Assembly (NCBI RefSeq): GCF_003260265.1
Contig: NZ_QITQ01000024.1
Coordinates: 1-40,219 of the forward strand
Reading direction: 5' to 3'
Origin: Roseovarius amoyensis
Lineage (GTDB): Bacteria > Pseudomonadota > Alphaproteobacteria > Rhodobacterales > Rhodobacteraceae
Length of the DNA: 40,219 bases
The notes under the pieces were generated by a model. It was not told the DNA's origin. It worked only from the letters and a program-made list of their open reading frames with translations, and ran no database searches. Both the position numbers and the translations under genes were made by a program. Positions 1 through 7,765 of the stretch are shown here, piece after piece (the stretch's first letter is position 1; every line of letters begins with the position of its first letter).

Positions 1-73
1 GCTCCAAGTCCGGATCGCGGTGCTCAATCGCTACACCGCTCTTGGTATACCCGTCACTGAGCCCGTAGGATAA
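1..73 (+). CDS. IS5 family transposase, C-terminal fragment (cut by window edge)
   Basis: Reading from base 2, the frame encodes a 23-residue tail, LQVRIAVLNRYTALGIPVTE followed by PVG, and stops with TAA at 71-73. This matches the conserved C-terminus of alphaproteobacterial IS5-family transposases as I recall it (LQVRVAVLN-x-TALGIPVTE). In the whole protein this part lies just after the catalytic glutamate region of the DDE domain. The start and catalytic residues are outside the window. The related fragment at 4394-4663 carries an upstream part of the same kind of transposase. Confidence 0.75.
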   Translation, partial: LQVRIAVLNRYTALGIPVTEPVG

Positions 74-127
74 GTGTGCCCAGGGAAAGGGGACGTCCGT
101 TCACACCACGATTTGTGCAACAGAGCC
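1..127 (+). mobile_element. Right end of an IS5-family insertion sequence (IS903-like group)
   Basis: The first 73 bases encode the carboxy end of an IS5-type transposase. After a short non-coding stretch comes GATTTGTGCAACAGAGCC at 110-127. Its complement, GGCTCTGTTGCACAAATC, resembles the 18-bp terminal inverted repeat of IS903-type elements (GGCTTTGTTGAATAAATC). The element therefore most likely ends at 127. The left end lies outside the window, so the partner repeat and target duplication cannot be checked. The insertion sits inside or at the start of the TnsA-like gene that follows. Confidence 0.75.
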
Positions 128-612
128 GGCTGGAGGTGCAACTCGCGCCACTCAGATTTTACTGCAATCGGACGCGCAAGATACGATCCCACAGCTTTGA
201 TCTGCGGCTGACTTTTTCCGACGGTTATCGACGCGTGGTTTTCGTACGGAACGCCACGAGTCTCGCGAAGCCTGAAACCCAGAACGAAATCGATGATATC
301 TTCGCGGCTGTCACTGATGACGTCGCGGACGACGCAGTGGTTGTCTGTGCCGACGATTACACGCGGGCCTATCGAGATAACCTCCGCCGAATCTGGGAAA
401 TGCTTCAGTTGTCAGATGCCGAAGCGGATGCAATCGTCGAGGACGCCGCCCGCACAACCAACTACTGGTATCTCGGCGACCTCATCGCGAACTGTAACAT
501 GGAGTCGTGGCGCGGCTATCAGGCAGCGATGCGTCTCATTGGCCAGAATGTGCTCTGGACTGACATGCACGGGGTCATCGACTATCCGTCGCGGGTCGCG
601 CTGAACGCATGA
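76..612 (+). CDS. TnsA-like transposon protein, 5' end replaced by the IS5 end
   Basis: The frame is open from a GTG at 76, but the first 17 residues are read from the terminal sequence of the IS5 element (to base 127). Only residues 18 to 178 belong to the original gene, which has lost its true start. The position directly before a TniA/TnsB-type transposase and a TniB/TnsC-type ATPase is where Tn7-like elements carry TnsA, the endonuclease that cuts the 5' strands. A stretch near residues 40-57 (FDLRLTFSDG then VVFVRN) could correspond to the TnsA nuclease strand pair, but the usual lysine of the VEVK-type motif is not there. The stop overlaps the start of the next gene as ATGA, so the two were translationally coupled. 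The TnsA assignment rests mainly on context. The protein could be another accessory subunit, and it is probably inactive. Confidence 0.5.
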   Translation: MPRERGRPFTPRFVQQSRLEVQLAPLRFYCNRTRKIRSHSFDLRLTFSDGYRRVVFVRNATSLAKPETQNEIDDIFAAVTDDVADDAVVVCADDYTRAYRDNLRRIWEMLQLSDAEADAIVEDAARTTNYWYLGDLIANCNMESWRGYQAAMRLIGQNVLWTDMHGVIDYPSRVALNA

Positions 613-2602
613 TCTCCCCGTCGCTCTACGATATCCCCAAGGGATCCATCCTGAAACTGGATGGCCGCGAACTGAAGGTATCAGCTCGCGAGGAGAGCGG
701 CTATGCAGTCGAATGTCAGGAGACAGGTGAGTGTTTCACCCTGGCGCTCGAGCGGATTGAGGCAGCGATCCGGAATCGGGATTGCGAGGTCATCAAACCG
801 GCAGAAGCTGAGAAGCGGCGCGCCTTGCTGGACCACACTGGTGGCATCGAGCTGTTGGAACAGTTCCCCGAAAAAACCCAGTGCGAGGTGCGGGCTCGTC
901 TTGCCCTAGTATTGGCCCAGGACGATCTCCGCGCAATGGGCCTTAAACTGACACAGCGCAGCATGAGCAAAGGCGGCATACATCGTCACGCCCTGTTGGC
1001 CCGGGCAGAGGAGATTGCACCTGGGCATAATTTCCTTCGGACGCGCCGTGGCGGAAGGTCCACGGCCAGTTTTGAAGTTCCGCAAGGGCGGACCCTCTCG
1101 CGCTACCACGAAATCTATCATCGCTTTGGTCAGAACCCCGTCGCCTTGGCCGACCGTAATCACAAGAAGGGGCGCCGAGAACCCCGACTCCTGGAATGGC
1201 AGGAGCAGTTTATCAGGTATGTCCTGAACCGCTGGCAAGATCCGCGGAAACCGAAGCTGGCTGTCGTCTACGCGCTGGCAAAGACGGTATTCCATCGCTC
1301 ACCCCGTGAGATCTCGGAACAAGCCGAGTTCCCTTCGATCACGACGATCCGCACCCGCGCCAGAGCAATCTCGGGGGTTTTGAGTGTTATCGGACGTGGC
1401 GGAAGGCGGCACGCGACCAACTTGAAGGGAGCGGGGTCCACTGATGTGCGCGCTCTCAGATTCGTGAGAAGTTCGAGTGGGATCAATGTTTGCTCTCGAT
1501 ATTCACCACCGATGACGGTGACGTTCGTGCGGAAGTTATCAATCCAGATGAGACGCCAGAAGAACTTGCTGAACACGAGATCCGCCGCTGCTGGCTTCAG
1601 GTGGTCATCGATGTGGCGACCCGCGAGGTACTTGGTTGGGTCATCTCTGAAACAGCTGACGCTGATCACAGCATGGCACTGCTTCGCATGGCGACCCGTG
1701 ACAAGACAAAGGAAAAAATCCGTTATGGGTGCAAACGGGAACCCGTACCGCCGCCAGGGCTGGGGCTCGCCCTGGCGGACAATGGTAACGCGACCAGGAA
1801 TGCGACCGTCTATGGCGGCCAACTCGGGATGGGCATGACCGTGATGACGGGACGCGCATATCAGCCGATGGACAAACAGGTGGTCGAGCGGCTCTTCGGG
1901 ACAGTGCAGTGGCAGGTTCTGAACTTCCAGCCAGGATACACCGGGAGCCGCCCAGGTGAACTGACCGGCTATGCCCCCAAGGCCTCGGCCAAGATCAGTC
2001 ATGACGACCTCTACGGCACGATCACGCGATTTTTCATCGACGAGTACCCCTTCCGACCACATTACGGCACCGGGATGTATGGAGCGACCCCTCGCCAGAA
2101 ACGCGAGGACGCCATGACGCTCTATGGCCCGATTGATCCGCCCTCACAGCGTGAGCGGTGCCTTCATCTTGGGGTGAAAGTTCGGGCAACCACGACGTCA
2201 GAGGGCGTCAGTGCTTTCAAAATCCCTTTCAATTCAACGGAGCTCCAACGCTTTGCAGACGGCTCGTCAAAAACGGTCACTGTTCACCTCGATCCCGATG
2301 ACCTCCGCAAGGTCTATATCACTGCGGAGGGACTGAACACCGTCATAGAGGCAAGCCTGCGCATGACGGTATTCAAGGACTTATCACTGGAGGAAGCGAT
2401 CGAGATCATGGAGGCCGCCACGAAGGCCAATCCGACCCAACGGACCCTGCATGAAAGGCACCTGAGCGAAGCCATGGCGCGCCGCGCGCGTGAATCCGGC
2501 TTCTTCCCCGACTCTCGGGACCCAGCGAGTTATCAAACCATCGAACGGCTCCAGCGTCGCGCGGACAGGTTGCTTCAGGTCGAAGTTCGGCCCCCCAGCT
2601 AA
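609..2602 (+). pseudogene. tniA: TniA/TnsB-type DDE transposase, broken by frame changes
   Basis: This is the Mu/Tn7-type transposase that joins transposon ends to target DNA. From ATG 609 the frame gives an N-terminal DNA-binding part up to about base 1378. The catalytic core is in the -1 frame, with the DDE triad visible as EWDQ (Asp codon 1481-1483), ADNGN (Asp 1778-1780) and VVERLF (Glu 1886-1888), 35 residues between the last two. Between 1370 and 1470 the best protein sense switches frame three times: to frame -1 near 1377 (ECYRTWRKAARDQLEGSG), back near 1435 (STDVRALRF), and to -1 again near 1464 (GEKFEWDQCLLSIF). Each switch needs one base, and the first two lie in runs of G. Read straight, the gene gives a 409-residue product without the catalytic core. 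The core frame ends at TAA 2600, which may itself be premature. The element is presumably dead unless complemented. Confidence 0.8.
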
Positions 2603-2842
2603 GCCGGCACCACCGCTTCGCCCGGCAAACTCATGGAGAGAGGCAACACTGCGGGCGTTGTTCCTGCGCGCCCGGCGGCAACAACGCCGCCGAACCCGGC
2701 TGCACCTTCGGCACCACACGGCAAGAGCCCTCCGAAAGCGGCCCGCCAACCGCAGAAGCACCCTCCCCCAGATAGTTCCGCGCCCGATGCCAAAGACCTC
2801 AAGAGCATAACGTTCGCGCCCATCAAGGACAGCAAACTATGA
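2603..2842 (+). other. Severed proline-rich C-terminal tail of the transposase
   Basis: After TAA 2600-2602 the transposase frame stays open for another 79 codons to TGA 2840-2842. That stop overlaps the next gene start as ATGA, as expected of the true end of tniA. The translation is very rich in Pro, Ala, Lys and Gln and ends in a less biased segment, KDLKSITFAPIKDSKL. In Tn7 and CAST transposases a flexible linker and a short C-terminal hook of TnsB bind the TnsC ATPase. This stretch has that layout. An independent 69-residue gene starting at ATG 2633 is possible, but no good ribosome binding site precedes it. Confidence 0.5.
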
Positions 2843-3828
2843 CAAACCCCTTCATCATTCCCTCCGTGGTAACCTTGAATGCCGGTCTGGCCCAGCGGCA
2901 TTTTCCACTCGCACGGGGCTTGGAACTCCAGAAGAGCTTTGCGCAGCTATTCAGCCGTCACTTCGGCCGCCTCCAGACTGGCCAAGACTTCGAGGCCCGC
3001 AGCATCCTGGTTACGGGGCTCTCCGGTTCAGGAAAGACCGCCGAGGTTTCCGAGGTGTTGAAAAAATTCAATGAGTCTTCGGTGGTCCTGCCCGGAGGGC
3101 AAACTGCGCGGTTCGCCAATTGCGTTCTCGAGGCAAAGGGAAGCTGGAAGGACCTCGGGAAGACAACTCTGAAAGCCTTGGGGTATCCTATCTCCGACAA
3201 GACGCGCCGGACCCAGTTCGAGATATGGGAACTTGTCATCGCCCAAGCCAAACTGAGAGGTGTGGTCGGGATTCACTATGATGAGGCTCAGCATATCATG
3301 CGAAGCAAGTCCGAGACCGAGGTCCTGGGCGTCCTTGACGCGTTCAAGACCCTTATGAAGTCGCACGACTGGCCGCTTATGTTGATCCTTTCGGGTGTCC
3401 CCGAACTCGCAGACTACGTGCAACGCGAGCCACAGCTTGACCGGCTGATGACCAGGATCACGTTCGGTGAGATCGATCTGGAGAGTACGCCAGAACGGCC
3501 CGCCGCGGACTACGAGGTCCTGAACGAAATCGTTGGCAGCTACGCGATCAGTGCAGGAATCGAAGTCGACGCTGGGTTGCTGACAGGAGACTTCCTGCAC
3601 CGTCTCGCGACTGCCGGCGCGTTCCGATGGGGACTGGTGATCGAAATCGTGGTCGATGCGATAGCAAACGCGGTCACCAGAACGAGCGGGATCCTGGATC
3701 GCTCGGATTTCGTGGCGACTTGGTGCGAAAAAACCCAAATGAACGAACTGGCGACGCCCTTCACCCACGATAGCTACGCGAGCGTATTCCGAAAGGACAA
3801 ACCGTTCCGGGCCGCCATCGGCGCCTGA
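2839..3828 (+). CDS. tniB: TniB/TnsC-type AAA+ ATPase of a Tn7-like transposon
   Basis: This 329-residue ATPase is the regulator that links target choice to the transposase in Tn5053- and Tn7-like elements. Walker A is at residues 60-67 (GLSGSGKT) and Walker B at about 142-150 (VVGIHYDEA, Asp148 and Glu149). A sensor-1-like strand, LMLILSGVPELADY, lies near residue 178. It starts inside the end of the severed transposase tail (ATGA), which shows the old operon order tnsA-like, tniA, tniB. The gene is intact, and the length is normal for the family. No TniQ/TnsD target-selection gene follows. A strong terminator comes 25 bases after the stop. Confidence 0.85.
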   Translation: MTNPFIIPSVVTLNAGLAQRHFPLARGLELQKSFAQLFSRHFGRLQTGQDFEARSILVTGLSGSGKTAEVSEVLKKFNESSVVLPGGQTARFANCVLEAKGSWKDLGKTTLKALGYPISDKTRRTQFEIWELVIAQAKLRGVVGIHYDEAQHIMRSKSETEVLGVLDAFKTLMKSHDWPLMLILSGVPELADYVQREPQLDRLMTRITFGEIDLESTPERPAADYEVLNEIVGSYAISAGIEVDAGLLTGDFLHRLATAGAFRWGLVIEIVVDAIANAVTRTSGILDRSDFVATWCEKTQMNELATPFTHDSYASVFRKDKPFRAAIGA

Positions 3829-3853
3829 TCTTTCAGGACAATCTGACCTGCTG

Positions 3854-3877
3854 AAAACCGCGCCACGGCGCGGTTTT
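3854..3877 (+). terminator. Intrinsic terminator after tniB
   Basis: The arms AAAACCGCGC (3854-3863) and GCGCGGTTTT (3868-3877) form a 10-bp perfect hairpin with a 4-base loop. The 3' arm supplies the T run. It ends the transposon operon. Confidence 0.85.
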
Positions 3878-3930
3878 ATTGTTTCCGGACGCCGCGTGCT
3901 CAGATCGGGGTGTGGCAATGTCGCTGAAGT

Positions 3931-4196
3931 TGCGCAGTTTTTTGGTTTCTGCGCAAGCTTATGCTTTCGCAACCCGAAAAAGATAGGATTAAGGTACTGA
4001 AATAATTATAAAATTTACCATATCGAATCAGGCACAGATTGATCCTGCGCACTCATTTGCTTTCTCTGACTTATGGCTTATTTACAGTTCTTTGCGCAGA
4101 AGCGTGCAGAAAGTCCCGAGAGCTTTCACGCCGAATTTTGCGGACGTGGCCGATTTCTCGTGCAAAACCTGCACAACATTCGCACGTCTTTGCGCA
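3931..4196. repeat. Five TGCGCA repeats in the presumed transposon end
   Basis: TGCGCA occurs at 3931-3936, 3950-3955, 4046-4051, 4093-4098 and 4191-4196, within 266 bases of AT-richer, gene-free DNA between the tniB terminator and the next reading frame. At three of the five (3931, 4093, 4191) the base before is also T, giving TTGCGCA. Tn7-like elements end in arrays of transposase-binding repeats, so this is a plausible right end. The hexamer is its own complement, so it could equally be regulator sites. I cannot fix the exact terminal bases. Confidence 0.4.
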
Positions 4197-4211
4197 ATAA
4201 GGGGGCCTATC

Positions 4212-4385
4212 ATGAGCCGCCATAGCTTTGATCCCAAAATCGCCGCGCGCGTTGGTCTGAACGCGGCGGTCATTTTCCAGAACATCACCTTCTGGATCGA
4301 GAAGAACCAAGCCAACCGCGGCAATCTTCGCGACGGGCGGTATTGAACCTTCAATTCGATCTCGGCCTTTGATGCCATGATGCGA
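4212..4385 (+). pseudogene. Truncated phage/plasmid-type conserved protein
   Basis: From ATG 4212 the frame reads MSRHSFDPKIAARVGLNAAV and on to DGRY, then TGA at 4344-4346, then TFNSISAFDAM in the same frame. This looks like the N-terminus of a conserved alphaproteobacterial protein often found on phages and plasmids, in which I recall a Trp at the stop position (DGRYWT-x-NS). A TGG to TGA change would explain the stop. After about 4385 the resemblance ends and IS5-type sequence begins, so the gene has also lost its 3' part. The function of the family is not certain to me. A DNA-binding or replication role is often proposed. Confidence 0.5.
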
Positions 4386-4393
4386 TTTCCGCG

Positions 4394-4663
4394 CGAAGGG
4401 CCCACACCGTCGTCCCGCCGCGCAAGAATGCCAAACTCTGGAAGCCCACCAGCGCAGGCGCCATCACCCGAAACGAGGCCGTCAATGCCTCGCGATCGCC
4501 CGGCCGTGCCATCTGGAGACGATGGAGCGGATACCACCGCCGGAGACGCGCCATCGCTGCATTTCGTACAACGGAGGCTGGCGTGGCGGTTCTCGACGGC
4601 GCAAGGTTTGACAGACCACATCAGAAACTTGCCGAGACGATCCTCGCGCACAGCAGTAGATGA
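4394..4663 (+). pseudogene. IS5 family transposase, internal degenerate fragment
   Basis: In the frame containing codon 4403, the translation HTVVPPRKNAKLWKPTSAGA then RNEAVNASRSPGRAIWRRWSGYHRR matches the conserved stretch around the catalytic Glu of IS5-family transposases. Beyond GYHRR the match breaks. ARFDRP near 4595 may be the shifted continuation. No start, DDE aspartates or inverted repeats are present. It is of the same broad group as the element at 1-127 but is not its missing part. Confidence 0.6.
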
Positions 4664-4972
4664 CGTTCGAACAGCGAGACGTAAGAACGGGCGTTTAGCA
4701 AAGCCACTGTCCAATCTGCCATGATTGCTGGGAATAACGTGACTGCGCCCACAGGGCTTGGCGAGTTCACAGCGGCACGCAGAGGGATAGGCCATGGCGT
4801 TGGGCATTCGCCCGAAGCTGGACGGCGGGACCGAAATACTACATCCCAAGGGACGTAAGGTCCTGACCTTGATGAAACGTCGCACACGCCACACGCGACC
4901 GCCTGTTACCGTTGCTTTGCAGATGCTCAGGACGAAGAGTTTGACCCCCGATAGGGTTTGTCAGGAGATAAC
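4664..4972. other. Gene-free stretch between IS remnant and CoA-transferase
   Basis: I recognise no gene here. Short frames exist on both strands (for example 4794-4979 on plus) but none has a ribosome binding site together with a recognisable product. It is probably more decayed insertion DNA, and must also hold the promoter of the following gene, which I could not identify with confidence. Confidence 0.4.
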
Positions 4973-6076
4973 ATGGTAAAAATGCTGCACGGAATTCGCA
5001 TTCTCGAAGTTGAGGGCCTCGGGCCCGGTCCTTTTGCGGGGATGCTCCTGGCGGACCTGGGCGCCGACGTCATAGTCGTCCACCGCAAGGGGGCCAACAT
5101 GGTTCCGGGTATGCCCAGTACATCCCTGCTTGACCGGGGCAAGCGCTCGATCGAACTGAACCTGAAAGACGAGGACGATCTGGCTGTCTTCCGGGCGCTG
5201 GTCGCGACAGCGGATGGTCTGATCGAAGGCATGCGGCCCGGCGTGATGGAAAATCTCGGCCTTGGGCCGGAGGCATGCCATGATATCAGACCGGTCCTGG
5301 TATACGGACGCATGACCGGCTGGGGGCAAGACGGCCCCTTGTCCCACACATCCGGACATGACCTGAACTATATATCGATGTCTGGCGCCGCCTGGTATGC
5401 TTCGGAGGCGGGAACCGCACCATTCCCTCCGCCCTCCGTGGTGGGTGATGTCGGCGGCGGCGCGATGTATCTGGCGGTCGGCATCCTGTCGGGGATCCTC
5501 AATGCTCGGGCAACCGGCAAGGGCACCGTGGTAGACGCCGCGATCTATGATGGCTCGGCCCACATGATGAACCTGATCATGGCGCTGCGTCAGGGCGGTG
5601 GCATGGTTTCGGAGCGCGGCCAGAGCCTTCTGGACGGCCCGCATTGGAGCCGCACTTACCGCACCTCCGATGACGGTTTCATGAGTGTCCAATGCCTGGA
5701 GGCTAAATTCTATGCGGTTTTCCTGGATAAGCTGGGCCTGACGGACGATCCGGAGTTCTGCCGGCAATTCGACCGGGATCTGTGGCCGGCGCTGACGGAC
5801 CGTCTGCAGAGCATCTTTGCGACGCGAAGCCGCGCACAGTGGAGTGAACTGTTTCTGGGAAGCGATGCCTGCGTTTCTCCGGTTCTGAGCCCGGATGAAG
5901 CACTGACGCACGAGATGAACGCCGCGCGCAGCACCTGGCACGAGGCGGACGGTGTCCTACAGGCCGCACCGGCGCCACGGTTTTCCGGACAGAAGGACTG
6001 GTCGCCGCCGCCCTTGACCGAACGCGGAGCACATACCGATCAGATTCTGGCAGAGTTGAACGGCATCGACGGTTGA
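4973..6076 (+). CDS. CaiB/BaiF CoA-transferase family III protein, alpha-methylacyl-CoA racemase-like
   Basis: The 367-residue protein belongs to CoA-transferase family III, which includes alpha-methylacyl-CoA racemase (inverting the alpha-methyl centre of branched acyl-CoAs) and formyl- or carnitine-CoA transferases. N-terminal LEVEGLGPGPFAGMLLADLG is the family signature. SGHDLNYI (His129) and VVGDVGGGAMYLAVG (Asp159) match the His/Asp catalytic pair of mycobacterial racemase, which favours the racemase subgroup. ATG 4973 was chosen because AGGAG lies at 4963-4967. The upstream in-frame TTG at 4958 has none. The gene stands alone between IS fragments and could support branched-chain acyl-CoA breakdown together with the fad operon at 19698-25386, though this link is only inferred. 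Confidence 0.85.
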   Translation: MVKMLHGIRILEVEGLGPGPFAGMLLADLGADVIVVHRKGANMVPGMPSTSLLDRGKRSIELNLKDEDDLAVFRALVATADGLIEGMRPGVMENLGLGPEACHDIRPVLVYGRMTGWGQDGPLSHTSGHDLNYISMSGAAWYASEAGTAPFPPPSVVGDVGGGAMYLAVGILSGILNARATGKGTVVDAAIYDGSAHMMNLIMALRQGGGMVSERGQSLLDGPHWSRTYRTSDDGFMSVQCLEAKFYAVFLDKLGLTDDPEFCRQFDRDLWPALTDRLQSIFATRSRAQWSELFLGSDACVSPVLSPDEALTHEMNAARSTWHEADGVLQAAPAPRFSGQKDWSPPPLTERGAHTDQILAELNGIDG

Positions 6077-6180
6077 ACGCTTCCCATTCTGAAGATGCGC
6101 AATGACCGCAGCCCGCACAACGAGGCATGCATCACCGATGACGCGTTGGAACGGCTGCTTGTTCAGTTCGTTGCGGAATA

Positions 6181-6279
6181 CGGGGCCAGCACATAATCGA
6201 CACCCGTGTCGCGGATCCTGGCGGCGATCCCGCGCTGACACCCCATCGCATCCGGCGTCACGATCGCCCCGCCGACGCA
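6181..6279 (-). pseudogene. ISAs1-family transposase scrap
   Basis: On the minus strand this stretch reads GGAIVTPDAMGCQRGIAARI then RDTGVDYVLAP. It matches the motif of ISAs1-family transposases (G-A-x-VT-x-DAMGCQ-x-x-IA through DY-x-LA-x-KGNQ) around a catalytic aspartate. The rest is lost, and a stop follows shortly. The other bases of 6077-6408 show nothing I can assign. Confidence 0.6.
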
Positions 6280-6408
6280 AGATCAGCAGGCTGGGGAAAG
6301 CGGGTTGGTTGTAATCTGCCAGCGCCGGACGCTTATCAGCGCTGCGCAACCTCAACTACGGGGCGGGACGAATTGTTTCCCCCGGGCGCAAAAAACAAAA
6401 CAAAGCTG

Positions 6409-6434
6409 GGAACCACCGCCGCCGGGTCTGCGTT
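6409..6434 (+). promoter_or_regulatory. EcfG-type promoter for the PLDc_N/YihY pair
   Basis: GGAAC at 6409-6413, 17-base spacer, CGTTT from 6431. This fits the alphaproteobacterial EcfG consensus GGAAC-N16/17-CGTT. It lies about 100 bases before the ATG at 6533. Confidence 0.75.
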
Positions 6435-6532
6435 TAACCAGCGAGGGCCGTGTCGCGGGCACACGCCTGCCCCGACCCCTGCCAGGCGCAGGGGGCGCAT
6501 GCGGGCGGAAATGGATAAAGAAGGGAAACGAC

Positions 6533-6718
6533 ATGCTGGAGATTAGCGGAATCGGCGGACTTATTCTTTTGATTCTAGATATTTGGGCCATCGTCTCGGT
6601 TATCGGATCCGGCGTGTCCACGGGCAAAAAGGTGCTGTGGGTCATCGTGATCCTTGTGCTGCCGCTGATCGGGTTCATCATCTGGCTCATCGCCGGTCCG
6701 AGGTCGGCGCCCGCCTGA
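6533..6718 (+). CDS. Small PLDc_N-type inner-membrane protein
   Basis: This 61-residue protein is almost entirely membrane: two hydrophobic helices (about residues 6-27 and 35-55) with the second shaped V-x-VILVLPLIGFIIWLIAGP. That is the signature of the phospholipase D N-terminal domain (PLDc_N) found alone or in cardiolipin synthases. The frame is open further upstream, but AAGGGA at about 6521-6526 places the start at ATG 6533. It lies 4 bases before the YihY-family gene, behind one EcfG-type promoter. Its role is probably envelope-related. No catalytic HKD motif is present. Confidence 0.75.
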   Translation: MLEISGIGGLILLILDIWAIVSVIGSGVSTGKKVLWVIVILVLPLIGFIIWLIAGPRSAPA

Positions 6719-6722
6719 ACCG

Positions 6723-7718
6723 ATGGTCCGATCACACGACAACCCATCCACCGCGCGCCGGCCGGCCCATTTCGGATGGCGGACATGGTGGCAGGTATTG
6801 CGTCGGCTCATGGCCGAGGCCGACCGGCTCAATCTGGGGCTTATATCGGCCGGCATAGCCTTTTACGCGATGCTGTCGATTTTCCCGGCCATGGCCGCGC
6901 TGATCGCGATCTGGGGCATCGTCGCTGATCCCCAGACCATCGTCGGCCAGTTGGGCATGGCGCGGCAACTGCTGCCGGACGAGGCCTACAGCATCGTCGA
7001 AGACCAGGTTTCCGCGCTGATTCAGTCGACTGCATCAACCCTGCAGCTGGCCAGCATCATATCAGTCGCACTGGCGCTTTGGACCGCGCGCAACGGCGTC
7101 GCCTCGTTGATTCGGGGGCTGAATGCCATCTACCGGGAGGAGCACCGCGGCAGCGCCCTGAAACGCTATGTCGTCGCCATCGGGCTGACGGCACTGTTGA
7201 TCGGTGTGGCGCTCGTGGCGTTCGCCGCCGTGGTGATGGTGCCGATCGTGCTGGCGGTGATGTCGCTGCCGTTTGGCGCAGAGGCGCTGATCAGCCTGCT
7301 CAAATGGCTGATCCTGCTGGGCGTGATGCTGTTTTGCATCGGTCTGTTGTACCGCTATGGCCCCAACCGGAACCAGGCCCGGGTTTCGTGGATAACACCG
7401 GGTGCGGTCTGCGCGCTGGCCGCATGGACAGCGGGGTCGGTCGCATTTTCCATCTATCTGCGGAATTTCGGCGCACTGAACGAGGTCTACGGGTCAATCG
7501 GCGCGGTGGTCGCGCTGCTGCTCTGGTTCTATCTCAGCGCCTATGTCCTACTGTTGGGCGCGCTGCTCAATGCCGAGCTCGAGCTGCATACGGAATGGGA
7601 CACCACTGTCGGCGCACCCCGGCCGGCCGGCCAGCGCGACGCGTTCGTCGCGGATTACGTGACCACCAAGGACGGCGATGTGCGCCTGGCGGACGACACC
7701 AACGGCGAGAACGGATGA
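6723..7718 (+). CDS. YihY/BrkB family membrane protein
   Basis: The protein is 331 residues long. After a charged N-terminus there are about six membrane segments, beginning GLISAGIAFYAMLSIFPAMA near residue 39, the characteristic start of the YihY/virulence-factor BrkB family. TARNGVASLIRGLNAIY (about 120-136) and FGALNEVYGSIGAVVALLLW (about 248-267) are further family landmarks. Family function is unsettled; the old RNase BN name is wrong for it, and transport or envelope roles are suggested. It is co-transcribed with the preceding 61-residue protein (gap 4 bases), presumably under the EcfG-type promoter at 6409. The acidic tail after about residue 290 is not conserved. Confidence 0.85.
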   Translation: MVRSHDNPSTARRPAHFGWRTWWQVLRRLMAEADRLNLGLISAGIAFYAMLSIFPAMAALIAIWGIVADPQTIVGQLGMARQLLPDEAYSIVEDQVSALIQSTASTLQLASIISVALALWTARNGVASLIRGLNAIYREEHRGSALKRYVVAIGLTALLIGVALVAFAAVVMVPIVLAVMSLPFGAEALISLLKWLILLGVMLFCIGLLYRYGPNRNQARVSWITPGAVCALAAWTAGSVAFSIYLRNFGALNEVYGSIGAVVALLLWFYLSAYVLLLGALLNAELELHTEWDTTVGAPRPAGQRDAFVADYVTTKDGDVRLADDTNGENG

Positions 7719-7734
7719 AATCTGCCACGGGGCC

Positions 7735-7759
7735 GGAACAATCTTCGGCTTCGGGCGTT
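7735..7759 (+). promoter_or_regulatory. EcfG-type promoter for the small RNA candidate
   Basis: GGAAC at 7735-7739, 16-base spacer, CGTT at 7756-7759. Transcription would begin near 7766. No protein gene with a ribosome binding site follows before the terminator at 7858-7888. Confidence 0.7.
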
Positions 7760-7765
7760 CACAAC

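Noticed and set aside
1370..1382. Programmed -1 frameshift at GGGGGTTTT in the transposase, as in some IS elements
   Set aside because: The heptamer register is not canonical, and two further frame changes plus an in-frame TGA at 1442 follow, so decay or sequence error explains it better.
2490..2810. Alternative frame through the proline-rich region after the transposase core
   Set aside because: The transposase frame itself stays open to an ATGA overlap with the ATPase gene. The alternative is Arg-rich and has no such link.
4794..4979. 61-codon plus-strand frame before the CoA-transferase
   Set aside because: It has no ribosome binding site and no recognisable product, and it overlaps the real gene start.
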